Assembly: GCA_016858145.1 (NCBI GenBank)
Contig: JAEHOE010000088.1
Span: 517,923 to 581,922 of the forward strand
DNA length: 64,000 nucleotides
DNA from: Edaphochlamys debaryana
Lineage: Eukaryota > Chlorophyta > Chlorophyceae > Chlamydomonadales
Reading direction: 5' to 3'
The position numbers were made by a program, and so were the translations under genes. The notes under the pieces were generated by a model. It was not told the DNA's origin. It did not search any database and was given only the letters and a program-made list of their open reading frames with translations. Numbering within the stretch: position 1 is the first letter of the stretch; each line of letters starts with the position of its first letter. Positions 24,701 through 34,115 of this stretch are shown here, piece by piece.

Positions 24701-27700
24701 GTAGCAAAGCAACCGCTCGGTAATTTGCTGCTGCGAATGACCCATGTCCCGACTGTGGGGCTGCCCACACGCTGTCGCTGTACGTTGCTGCCGCCCCTTC
24801 AAAGGCCCTCACCCGTTCAAAGTATCGATGTGCTGCCATGCCCAGGCCCCGGCCCCGACCCGCCCTGAGCGTGCTCTGGCTCCTCGCAAAATCTCTCCAT
24901 GTGCCGTATGAGTGTACGACATCCGCCTGTACCTGTACGTCCGTCCACGTAACCGCCTTAACCCAGGACAACATAATCTCAGGACCCCAGGATCTTAGGA
25001 TCCCAGGATTGCAGGACCGCAACCCATCTCCGGCCTCCCGCTTTCCCCCTCTCCCCTGGCCCCGCTTTCCCCCTCTCCCCTCGCCCCGCTTTCCCCCTCT
25101 CCCCTGGCCCCGCTTTCCCCTTCTCCCCTGACCCCGCTTTCCCCCTCTCCCCTGGCCCCGCTTTCCCCCTCTCCCCTGACCCCGCTTTCCCCCTCTCCCC
25201 TGGCCCCCATCTACCCCCTGTCCGCCCCCACCATGCCCCCTCCCCCCGGCCCTAACCCCGAAACATACCCATACCCGACCCCCCTCTCACCCCCTCCTAT
25301 CCCCGGCCCCGACCCCGCCTGACACAACCCACCTTGAGCTTTCCGCCGGCGCCTGCGGTCCGGCGCGGGCCCAGGCCCAGGGACGTGGCGGCCCACTGGC
25401 GGTGCGTGAGGTGGCCAAAGTGGTTGAGGGACAGCGTGTACGACGGGCCGTCGGATCCGGATCCAGATCCGGCCTCGGAAGCTGACGTGGCAGACGCGGA
25501 GGAGCTGACGGAAGCTGACGTGGCGGCGGCGACCCGGGCGTTGTGTGACTCGACCAGGGCGGCGTTGGCGGCCCATGCGGAGGCGGCCGAGTCGCGCAGA
25601 GCGGCCAGGGCTAAGGAGCCGGCTGCGGTGGGGGCCGAGGGGGGACGGGATGGGCGGTAAGGGCGGGGCAGAGTGGGATGGGCGGGCCACAAAGTGAGGA
25701 GCGGAGTGAAGTGCATGGATTGGGACGGGCGGGTAGGGCGGGAGGGAGCAGGGGGGGAGAGACAGGGGGGTGTGGGGGGGAGACAGGGGGGTGTGCTCTG
25801 CATGCTGCGCCCTGGGTGGGCCAGGCGGGAAGAGGCCCCGACGTGCAGTCCCCTATCACCCGCTGCGGTGCGGCCCCGGCTAGCTGGCCCCCTCCCACCC
25901 ACCCTCCCTCCCTCCCTCCCTCCCACCCCCTGTGCCCCGCTCACCCCCTCCCAGCAGCGCCGAGGGCAGCACCGACGCCGCCCGCAGCGCCGCCCCCGCC
26001 AGGCGGCGCCCGCTGGCCTCAACATCCCCGTCCTGGGGGCCGGCCTGCGGGGGGGTGGGTGGGTGGAGAAAGAGCGCCGCAGTCGGAGTCGAGGCGCACT
26101 TCCTCCGGGCCCCGAGCCCCCACCACAGCGCCTCCACTCACGCGACCCAGGTCCAGGTTACGCCGGCTGCAGCTTTCCCCCCCACACACACACTCCACGC
26201 CCCCCAGACCCCCCACCCACCCCCCTGCCCGGCCCGCTCTCAGATATAAACACCCCCCACACCCCACCCCACCCCCCACCCACGCCCCACCCCACCCCCA
26301 GCAGCTCCTGGCAGGGCCCCGGCAGATCGAAGAAGCGGTCCGCGATGGGCCCCGGCTTGAAGCGGGTCCACTCGAGCACGTACTCGTCGTAGTGGGAGCC
26401 CGTGAGCAGGTTGAGGCCCATCATGTGTAGCCGTACAGGCCACCTGACAGGGGGGGGGGAGGGGGAAGGAGGGGGAGAGGACAGCAGTGGTCACCCTCCC
26501 CCCATGGGCATTGAGTCCTTCTCCCCCTCTCTGCCGGGGCGCGCTCACCCCTCCTCCCCTCCCATCTGGCGCCAGCGACGCGATGCCGCCTGGCAACAAA
26601 CACCCTCCCATCCCTCCCCTCAAGGCCTCAACCCCACCCCCCCGCACCCGTTGGGTGCAGTGTAGAAGGTGTAGGAAGCCGTCTTCTCGCCGTGGCGATC
26701 ATTCAGCTGAGGGGGCAAGGGGTAGAGAGGGGGATGAGGGGGGGTGGAAGGGAAAGGCAGGGACAGGGGAAAGGGGGACAGGTCGGCGCACGGGGGGGAA
26801 GCGTAACGGGGCGAGGGCCGGGGCGGGGCCACGCCTTCGCGTCCAGACCCAGCCGCTCCCACCTGCCTGGTGGTTGCCCAACCGTCCGGCAGTTAACCGG
26901 TACCCAACCGCTCCCACCTGCCAGGCGGTTGCGTCGGCGTTGCCGATGCGGGCGGTGCCGGCGTAGGTCCAGTGGGAGATGTCGGGGAGGGGCTGGGGGG
27001 AGGGGGACACACAGTGTGAGGTGCCTCCCACCTCCACCTTTCTTCTCAGCCCCGCCCAAGCCCCCGAGCGCCTCTGCCCCTGGCCCCACCCTATCCCCCG
27101 GTAGTCCTCTCCTCTCCTGCCCTCTCCTCCCCTCGCCTCGCCTCGCCTCCCCTCCCCTCTCCTCCCCTCCCCTCCCCTCCCCTCCCCTCCCCTCCCCTCC
27201 CCTCCCCTCCCCTCCCCTCCCCTCCCCTCCCCTCCCCTCCCCTCCCCTCCCCTCCCCTCCCCTCCCCTCCCCTCCCCTCCCCTCCCCTCCCCTCCCCTCC
27301 CCTCCCCTCCCCTCCCCTCCCTTCCACTCCCCTCCCCTCCCCTCTCCTCCCCTCTCCTCCCCAACCCCACCCCTCCCCCTCTCACCGTCGTTGCCACGCC
27401 CTCACCCAGCCCCAGGCCCTCCAGTGCCGCCCCCAGTGCCGTGGGCCCCACGGTGCCGTTGGACGCGTCGCAGCGCAGCGCATCGATGCGGGGGTACAGG
27501 TTCCAGGCGGTGCCCTGACAGGGGGGGAAGGGGGGAGGTAAGGGGGAGGAGGGGAGGTAAGCGGGAGGGGGGGAAGGGGAGAGGAGGGGGGGAGGAGGGA
27601 CGTGTGGGCGGGGTTGTAGTGGGTCAATGCGGGGAGAAGGGGAGGGGAACGGAGCGGTCAGCCCTGCTTCGCACGCGCGGGCTCCCCCTGCTAACCCTGC

Positions 27701-29213
27701 CCCCAACTTGCTAGCCTCTTCCCCTGCTCTTCCCCCAACCCCTGTGCCCCGACCTCGCCAGCCTCCTTCTCCCCTTCCCCCCCCCCCCCACACACAAAAG
27801 CGGTGAACGTCAGTCATTCAGCCACAATAGCTATCGGGCCTCACACATCTAGCCAGCTTCATACATCGGCTCAGCAACCGGCTCGCACTGTCGGCGGCAT
27901 AAGCGCACCCGCAGAGGCACGAACGCAGACTCGGACCGGTTCGGACCCGCTGTGGGTGTGTGCTTGGGCAGCTGCACGCATGCCGACGGACCATTGTCAC
28001 GCAGCTTGGGGCTCCGGTTCTATTCGGGCGCTTCGGGCTTTCCGTACTAACCGCCCCGTGCTGGGCCCCTTCCTGCTAACATGATACACCCAGCCCGCTT
28101 CCCCCATAGGAATCTACAACGGCCGAGGGATGCGCGTCACTCCCTTTGATTTCCAGTGTGCGTTCGGGATGGGATGGGATATGGCTGCGCGACAATTGTG
28201 CGCCGGCATGCGGCGCGCTGCACTGGCACACACCCCAGCGACTGATCGGTCTGTTACCTGCGACGAATTAGTGCTTAGGTTAGCGCCCAGCCGCCGCTGT
28301 CAACGCCACTTTCCAGCCTCAGCCTTCGGTTGGACGACACCTCACCGCGGCGTGGAGCTCTTCTGGACTTCTCGGTGGTATGTACCATCGCAAGCTAAGC
28401 TTCCCTGGCGCAGGCGAAAAGACGCTCTCCCGCTTCTCAGCTTCAAACACCCCCCCACACACACACCTTGTTCGCCTCCCCCCCGCTTGAGTCCAGCCCG
28501 CCGTAGAAGTCGTAACGCACGCGCCGACCGGGGCCGTCCCACCACACGTGGACGGGGTACCTGGGGGTGTGTATGGGGAGGGAGGTTTGAGAGGGGAGGG
28601 CGGGGAGGTTAAATGTAAGGGGGGGTTGAAGCGGAAAGGGGTCCTGTGGGTGCACCAGCGTGGCAGTACCGGTAGCCGATAGGGTGGGGTAAACGGGTCA
28701 GTGTTTGCTGTGAAAAAAGGAGGTGGGTTTGAGCGTGGATCGGGGACACAGTTGCCGTGTGGGTGTAGAAAGGGGTGGAAGATTGACGGGGCGGTAGGTG
28801 GCCAGGCAGGTGTGAGCGGAGCCCCGGAAGCCACGTGCACCCCCCGCCAGTCGGGCCCCAAGACCGGACCGCTCACTTGAGGCCGCCGGGCTGCAGCGTC
28901 TGGAGGTAGGGCAGCGAGATGGTGTACTCCATCTGCGGCGAGAAAGGGTGGGGGGCTTAGCACGATAGGAGGAGGTCTCTCGAGAGGGGGAACCGACTCG
29001 AAATGTGCAGACAAAAAAACCCTTGTTGGAAACGCTCAGCGAATTGCCCAGCCGAGCATCACAAGGTCGGAGTAATGGTCGCACCTCGTAAACGAGAGGC
29101 CAAACGGGCGGCGTGGGGCCGCTGAGGATCTCCATATCCGACATTGGTCGCGCGCCAAACGCCACGCCCAGGAGCGAGGCCAGGGCGAGCAGCGACAGCG
29201 CTCCTCGAGCCAT
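21710..29213 (-). CDS. Secreted papain-family (C1A) cysteine protease, 26/29-kDa-protease-like
   Basis: Eighteen exons (29213-29085, 28932-28877, 28560-28467, 27514-27386, 26992-26918, 26706-26648, 26443-26296, 26044-25945, 25622-25333, 24386-24261, 23964-23916, 23777-23703, 23411-23318, 23105-23018, 22808-22686, 22445-22360, 22046-22020, 21812-21710) join in phase to 616 residues. [20 protein letters not shown] is a signal peptide. Residues 44-90 ([28 protein letters not shown]) resemble the non-catalytic N-terminal domain of insect 26/29-kDa protease and Dictyostelium Cfa[13 protein letters not shown] (about 330-341) is an I29-type propeptide motif. The peptidase has [11 protein letters not shown] with oxyanion Gln395 and nucleophile Cys401, [31 protein letters not shown] with His552, and IKNSW with Asn573, so all catalytic residues are present. 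Vacuolar or extracellular protein turnover is expected. A Pro/Ala stretch around the exon 13-14 join is an unusual loop. Confidence 0.9.
23486..23587. repeat. Partial copies of the protease exon 12 end
   Basis: The sequence at the real exon 12 end (ccccccgcgcatccgtcatt, from about 23701) recurs in the next intron as ccccccgcgcatccg at 23486-23500 and cccccgcgcatactccg at 23571-23587. Only the second keeps a GT at the junction position. Confidence 0.5.
25042..25207. repeat. 24-bp tandem repeat, about seven units, protease intron 9
   Basis: Near-perfect 24-bp units (cgctttccccctctcccctg plus gccc) lie between the exon ending at 25333 and the exon starting at 24386. On the sense strand they are purine-rich (GGGGAGAGGGGGAAAGCGGG). 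Confidence 0.9.
26853..26879. repeat. Copy of the protease exon 5 end and donor
   Basis: ccgctcccacctgcctggtg here repeats ccgctcccacctgccaggcg at the real junction (26908-26934), 55 bases apart, including the donor. Confidence 0.75.
27121..27360. repeat. (ctccc)n minisatellite of about 240 bp, protease intron 4
   Basis: More than forty mostly perfect ctccc pentamers with a few ctcgc/ctctc variants at the edges. On the sense strand this is a long GGGAG homopurine run, a strong candidate for triplex or G-quadruplex structure and for assembly length error. Confidence 0.95.
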
Positions 29214-29988
29214 CGTTGGCCGATGGAAAGCGCCCACGAGGGGCCTCAACGAAGCGACGCAAGAGAGAGTTGTTTTCCCTGAGCAAACAGTTTCGCTTGC
29301 AGGCTACTGCAGGTGCGTGTTGCTGTGCCGCTTGAATATGACGTGTTGCGGCGTGGGGGCGTTTGTGAAAGACTTGCAATCGCGATCCCGCCTTGGCCTC
29401 GACCGTGAAGGCCCCCGCCCCGAGGGCAACACCGAGCGCTTGAAACTTCAGCACGATCTTACTTGCTTACTTGCTTGCTTGCAAATCACTTGCGCCCCGA
29501 CGTCGCTGCAGCCCCCGACAGCATCCACAGCAGGCCGAAGCGCGGCTGAAAGTGCTGCGCCGCAGCAAACGCAGAGTAGCAGTGCTGTAGTCCCCATGGC
29601 GTGAGGTCGCACCCGCAGCGGCTTGACAGGTGGGCAGCGGCCGCGACCGTGCGGGTCCCTGCACGGGTGCTTGCCGCAGCCTCCCCTGCGCCTCCCCGCA
29701 CCCGCCGAGCTCCACCCGCCCACCCGCTCAACGAAACGGGCTCTGGCCTCTTCCTCTTCGCTACAGGCTACAGACTGGATGCCCTTTGTGAACGCAGCCC
29801 ACCCTCCCCGCGGTTCCCCCCTGCAGCTGTCATCGCGTCTCTCTTGGTACCCCTTGTTACTCGAGAGGCGCCGCTGTGATTGGTTTGCGTAAGGCAGGGG
29901 CCCGCCGGCCGCACCCAGGCCCAGGCGGGGTCCGGGACTGCTCAGGCCCAGGCCGGCCCAGGACTGCCGCCGCCTTACGGAAGCAGCC
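29214..29988. promoter_or_regulatory. Divergent intergenic region (protease and Pro/Gln-rich gene)
   Basis: About 775 bases separate the starts of two genes transcribed away from each other, so both promoters should lie here. A short cttg/cttact tandem run stands at 29459-29482. No TATA box or known element can be assigned. The Pro/Gln-rich gene may have a non-coding or short coding first exon in this interval. Confidence 0.5.
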
Positions 29989-32900
29989 ATGCGCCAGCTG
30001 GGCAGCGCCTCGGCGCCGGCGGCGGGGGGCCCCGTCGCCGGCCCCTTCCTGCTGCCGCCGCCGCCGCAGGACCCGTCCCGCTGGCACGGCTCATGGCCGC
30101 CGGTGACGGCAGCGGCAGGGGTGCCGCCAGCGATGCAGCCGCCGCCACCGGCGCTATGGGCCCAGCCGCCGCAGGCCCCCGCCAGCGCTGCCGCACAGCC
30201 ACACCAGGGCACCCTGCCGTACGCACAGCTGCCGTACAGTCAGCATTTGCCGTACGCAGCCGCGCCCCAGGCCTCCCGCGCCCCCCCGCACCTCAACCCC
30301 GCCTACCCCCCACAACAGCCCACGGCTGGCCTCGGCGCCCCGCACCAACCCTGCCCTCACAACGGCGGCCCCCACCGGGCCCCCCATGCGGCCCCCCAGG
30401 CCCAAACACAGGCCCAGGCCGTACCCCCAGGCCCAGGAAGCCTCAGGGAACGGCGGGCGGCGGCGCCCCTATGCTCCGTCCGGGTTCCCGTGCGGGACAG
30501 GGGTGCCCCGGCCGTTGAGGCGACGGCGGCGGCGTTTGGCGGCGTCCAGCTGCCCTCACCGCATCCCCCGGCCCCGCCGCCGTCTCCCCAGGCGCACCCG
30601 CAGCCGCACCCGCAGCCACAGCTGCAGCCCCCGCAGGCCTGCCCGACGCACTGGGCCCAGGCGCCGGCGGCGGCGGCGATACCGTTGCCTCCGGCCCTAC
30701 TCGGTGCACCCGGGCAGTCACAGCCGCAGTGGCAGCCGCAGACACAGCCGCCGCAGGCGCCCGCAGCGCTCTGGGCCCCTGGGGCCCAGGCGGTGCAGTC
30801 GGGGCTCCCGGGGCCGTGGCAGCCGCCGCAGGCGTCCTCGGGTCCGCAGCCGGGGCAGTGGCAGCAGGCGCAGCACGAGCAGGCACAGCAGGAGCGCTGG
30901 GGCTTTGCACAGCAGGCACAGCAGGCGTCTTCGGGGCCGCAGCCGGGGCAGGGGCAGCCTGCGCCGATGCAGCCCTCGCTTCTGGCGCAGCAGGCGCAGC
31001 AGCAGGCACAGCAGGCGCAGCAGCAGCAGCAGGCACAGCAGGAGCGCTGGGGCCTCGCGCCGCACGCATGGCAGGGGGGCGCTGGCAGCGCGGGGGCGGA
31101 GGCCGGGAGGCGACGCTCCGACTCGGGCCTGAGCGGGCCCAGCCCGGGACCCGGGCCTGGGCCCGGACCGGGCCCACACCTGCCCCCACACCCGACCTTC
31201 AAACCACCCCAGTCACCGGCGGGGGTCGGTCACAGCCCCCTGTGGTCACCCCAGCCGCCGCCACAGCCACAGTCGTCTCAGCTGCAGTGGCAGGGCCCTA
31301 CGCAACCATCCCCACAACCACAACAACCACAACCACCTCAACCGCCGCAGTTGCAGTTGCAGCCGCAGCCGCAGCCTCCCCAGCGGTCGCTGTGGGAAGG
31401 GCGCGTGCCGCTGCCGCCCCGCCGCTGGTCCGACCCACCGCCCTCCGCCGCCTCCTGCGGCCTCGCGCCCCCCGGCCCTAGCGCCTGGGCCCCGCCCCTT
31501 CGCTCCGAGCCTGGCGCTGCCCCTGCAAGGACCCAACAGCAGGGGCAGGGTCACGTGCAGCAGGCGTTTGGGCAGGCGCTGGGGCAGGGGCAGCAGGGGC
31601 AGGCGTGGGCCAGCCAACAGCAGCAGCAGCAGCAGGGGCAGGGGCAGGGGCAGGGGCGGGGCCCCCCTCATGGCAGCAACGCCGCCCCTGCAGGGCAGGG
31701 CCAGGCACAGTGGCACGGGCAGGGGCGGGGGCAGGGGCGGGGGCAGGGGCGGGGGCGGGGGCAGGGATGGAGCCCGGAATACCATCCTCAAAGGCAGGCG
31801 CTGGGGCTGGGGCAGGGGCAGGGGCATGCCAGCTCCCAGGAACAGGGCCAGGCGCAGAGGCAGGGGCAGGGTTGGGGGCAGGGCCCGATGAGCCCCCAAC
31901 GGCTCTCCACGCCAGGACCCCACACTCAGCCCTACCTCCCAGCGCACCCACCCACCCACCAGCAGCCCCCACAGCCGCAGCCCTCCTACCCCCACGGTCC
32001 CTCCTCTCCCCATTCGCCCCGGAGTCCCCTCTCGAGCCCCGCCCGCTCGCCTCGGCCCAAGCCCACATCCGGCCCCGTCGGGCCCAGGGCCCAGCAGCGG
32101 CCGCGTGGGCCCGGCCGGGCCCGGCCGCCGCCGCCGCCATGCGCGCCCCTGGCGCCGCCGCCCGCACCGCGACCGCCATGGCCCGACGATTGCAAGGATC
32201 CAGGCGACGCGGCTGCAGATCCGCTTGCCGTACGGCTGCAAGCAGATCTCCAGCTTGGGCCCGGGTTGGGCCCGGGCGGCAGGGAGGCGCGGAGCGCCAA
32301 GCGCGCGAGGCTGGGCGGGCTGGCGGCGGCCGGGAATGGCGGCGGCGTGGCGAGGGCAGGGGCAGAGGCCGGGGGGGCGGGGGCGGGGGGAGACGGAGGC
32401 AGGCAAGATGTGGACCATCCCGGGTTCTCCAAGGGGCCCTTGGTCCACCCCCTGGGCGCGCTCTGCGCCTGGTTGGACTGGCTGCCGACGGGCTTCCGCC
32501 CCGTGCACGCCCCCATACCACCTGCCGCCGCCGCCGGCCCCACCGCCGCCGCCACCATTACCACCGCCCCTGCACCCGACGCCGTCCCCGCCCCCGTCCC
32601 CGCCTCCCCCAAGCCCACACCACCCGTGACCCTGCGCCGTCTGCCGGGGACCCCCGCGGCGGCGGCGGGGGCCCGCCGGGGCCTGCCAGGCACGCCCGCG
32701 GGCCCGCGGCCCCGACCGGTGCACACGCCGCCGCAGCCCGGGCCCCCCGGCCCCACGAACCAGCCCGGCCCTGCCCCTATGGAACAGGAACAGGAGGGGC
32801 TCTTGGCCTCAGATAAGAACTCAGGTGGTGGCCTCCCCGCCAACACTACCGCTTCCGCCCCTATGGAGCAGGATCAGCAGCAGTCCGTCGCCTCGGATAA

Positions 32901-33582
32901 AAACTCCGGTGGTGATCTCAACGCAGGCGGTGGCGGTGCCACCGCCGCTCCTGCCGCCGCAACGTCTGCCGCCGCCAACGGCGCCGCGGCCAAGGGCTCG
33001 GACGAGCATGTCCGTGATGGTCCCGGCGCAACTCCCACCATTACCGTTACCGTTAGCGTTACCGCTGACGGCGCCGCCGTTGGACCTGCAGCAGTACCGG
33101 GGCCCTGCGCCGCGTCCAACACTTCCCACGGTGGCCCCGCTATCAACGATACCGCCGCCGCCGACGGCGCCGCCGCCGGGCCTGCGGCAGAATCCGCGCC
33201 GCCAGGGGCTGTGCCGCAGGCCCAGGCCCGGGCCCAGGCCCCGCCGCCGCCGCCGTACGCGGAGGCCGTGGTGGCGGCCATGGGCAGAGATCTGCAGAGA
33301 TTGGCTGTACGGCAGGCGGCGGCGCTGCTGGGACTGGGGCGACGCATGGCGGTGCGGAGCCGTGCGACGGTGGGGGCACCGCTGGAGGCGAGGGTGGAGG
33401 GCGGTGGAGGGGGGCAAGGGGGGAGGGAGCAGGGGAGCGGGCGGGGGGTGGGGGGGGGACACGGTGGGGACGGGCCAGAGGGGGGTGCGGGGAAGGGCAC
33501 GGCGGGGGCGGGGCGCGTCGTGTCGGGGCGGGCGGACGCCGCTTCGGCGGCTGCGCCCATGGAGGTTGAGGGGGCCCCGTAG
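29989..33582 (+). CDS. Long Pro/Gln/Ala-rich low-complexity protein
   Basis: A single uninterrupted frame of 1,197 codons starts with MRQLGSASAPA and ends with PMEVEGAP. Residues 180-700 alternate poly-Gln, QAQQ, GQGQGQ and PQPQ stretches. A middle part has a basic spot (SAKRARLGG). The C-terminal third has PPPYAEAVVAAMGRDLQRLA followed by an Arg-rich helix, and then a Gly-rich tail. Coding is supported by an internal protein repeat, APMEQEQEGLLASDKNSGG against APMEQDQQQSVASDKNSGG, whose DNA copies differ at several synonymous sites, and by the third echo APMEVEGA at the C-terminus. The composition resembles transcriptional coactivators or RNA-granule scaffolds, but I recognise no domain. Other frames in this GC-rich stretch are also long and open; the repeat argues for this one. 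An upstream exon is possible. Confidence 0.6.
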   Translation: MRQLGSASAPAAGGPVAGPFLLPPPPQDPSRWHGSWPPVTAAAGVPPAMQPPPPALWAQPPQAPASAAAQPHQGTLPYAQLPYSQHLPYAAAPQASRAPPHLNPAYPPQQPTAGLGAPHQPCPHNGGPHRAPHAAPQAQTQAQAVPPGPGSLRERRAAAPLCSVRVPVRDRGAPAVEATAAAFGGVQLPSPHPPAPPPSPQAHPQPHPQPQLQPPQACPTHWAQAPAAAAIPLPPALLGAPGQSQPQWQPQTQPPQAPAALWAPGAQAVQSGLPGPWQPPQASSGPQPGQWQQAQHEQAQQERWGFAQQAQQASSGPQPGQGQPAPMQPSLLAQQAQQQAQQAQQQQQAQQERWGLAPHAWQGGAGSAGAEAGRRRSDSGLSGPSPGPGPGPGPGPHLPPHPTFKPPQSPAGVGHSPLWSPQPPPQPQSSQLQWQGPTQPSPQPQQPQPPQPPQLQLQPQPQPPQRSLWEGRVPLPPRRWSDPPPSAASCGLAPPGPSAWAPPLRSEPGAAPARTQQQGQGHVQQAFGQALGQGQQGQAWASQQQQQQQGQGQGQGRGPPHGSNAAPAGQGQAQWHGQGRGQGRGQGRGRGQGWSPEYHPQRQALGLGQGQGHASSQEQGQAQRQGQGWGQGPMSPQRLSTPGPHTQPYLPAHPPTHQQPPQPQPSYPHGPSSPHSPRSPLSSPARSPRPKPTSGPVGPRAQQRPRGPGRARPPPPPCAPLAPPPAPRPPWPDDCKDPGDAAADPLAVRLQADLQLGPGLGPGGREARSAKRARLGGLAAAGNGGGVARAGAEAGGAGAGGDGGRQDVDHPGFSKGPLVHPLGALCAWLDWLPTGFRPVHAPIPPAAAAGPTAAATITTAPAPDAVPAPVPASPKPTPPVTLRRLPGTPAAAAGARRGLPGTPAGPRPRPVHTPPQPGPPGPTNQPGPAPMEQEQEGLLASDKNSGGGLPANTTASAPMEQDQQQSVASDKNSGGDLNAGGGGATAAPAAATSAAANGAAAKGSDEHVRDGPGATPTITVTVSVTADGAAVGPAAVPGPCAASNTSHGGPAINDTAAADGAAAGPAAESAPPGAVPQAQARAQAPPPPPYAEAVVAAMGRDLQRLAVRQAAALLGLGRRMAVRSRATVGAPLEARVEGGGGGQGGREQGSGRGVGGGHGGDGPEGGAGKGTAGAGRVVSGRADAASAAAPMEVEGAP

Positions 33583-34115
33583 ACCAGAAAGAGGACGATA
33601 ACGAGATTAACTTGACGTTGCAGACTGGTTTGGCTGTTGTATGCGTGGGGTTTGGGATTGGGCGCACCCCTTTGGTGGGACCCGTGGGACCGTGCGGGGC
33701 TTGCTGATAGTGAGCGCCGGATATCGAGCCCTGCTGCCCGCGACGCTGGCGAAGTGTGGGAACAGCACGTGGGGAAGCGCTTAGAAGGGGGTCGCGGCGC
33801 GGGCCGGCGGGCGTTTACCTCGGGAAGCGCTCACAGCGCGCATGGTACTTTTTGGTCCCGAGGTAGGACGGACGGCGCGCTGCAAGAACTTGGAAGCTGG
33901 CGCCTGCAGACCTGAAACACACACTCGGGACTCGAGCCATGTTATGACTCGTGCACGCTCTAGCGCTATCCACAACACCCCGGCCCCACGCCCAGCCCAC
34001 GCCGCCCCGTTGACCCGACGCCGCCTCCGCCACCTCGGGCCCCTCTCGCTCCGCCTCCGCCTCCCCACCGCCCTCGCCTTGCCGCCGCCTCACCCTCACG
34101 CACGTCCTGGCCGGA
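33583..34115. other. Intergenic: 3' side of the Pro/Gln-rich gene and wall-protein promoter
   Basis: About 530 bases. I see no gene, and no TGTAA close to the upstream stop. Bases 33590-33660 and 33900-33970 are less GC-rich. Confidence 0.45.

Noticed and set aside
27091..27327. Gly/Glu-Arg repeat protein (minus strand) from the ctccc array
   Set aside because: Pure pentamer satellite in an intron; an open frame there is trivial.
30357..33560. Long antisense frames (Cys/Ala-rich and Pro-rich) opposite the Pro/Gln-rich gene
   Set aside because: They arise because GC-rich CAG/GCN repeats lack stops in several frames. Only the plus frame has the repeated APMEQ...SDKNSGG protein motif with synonymous differences.
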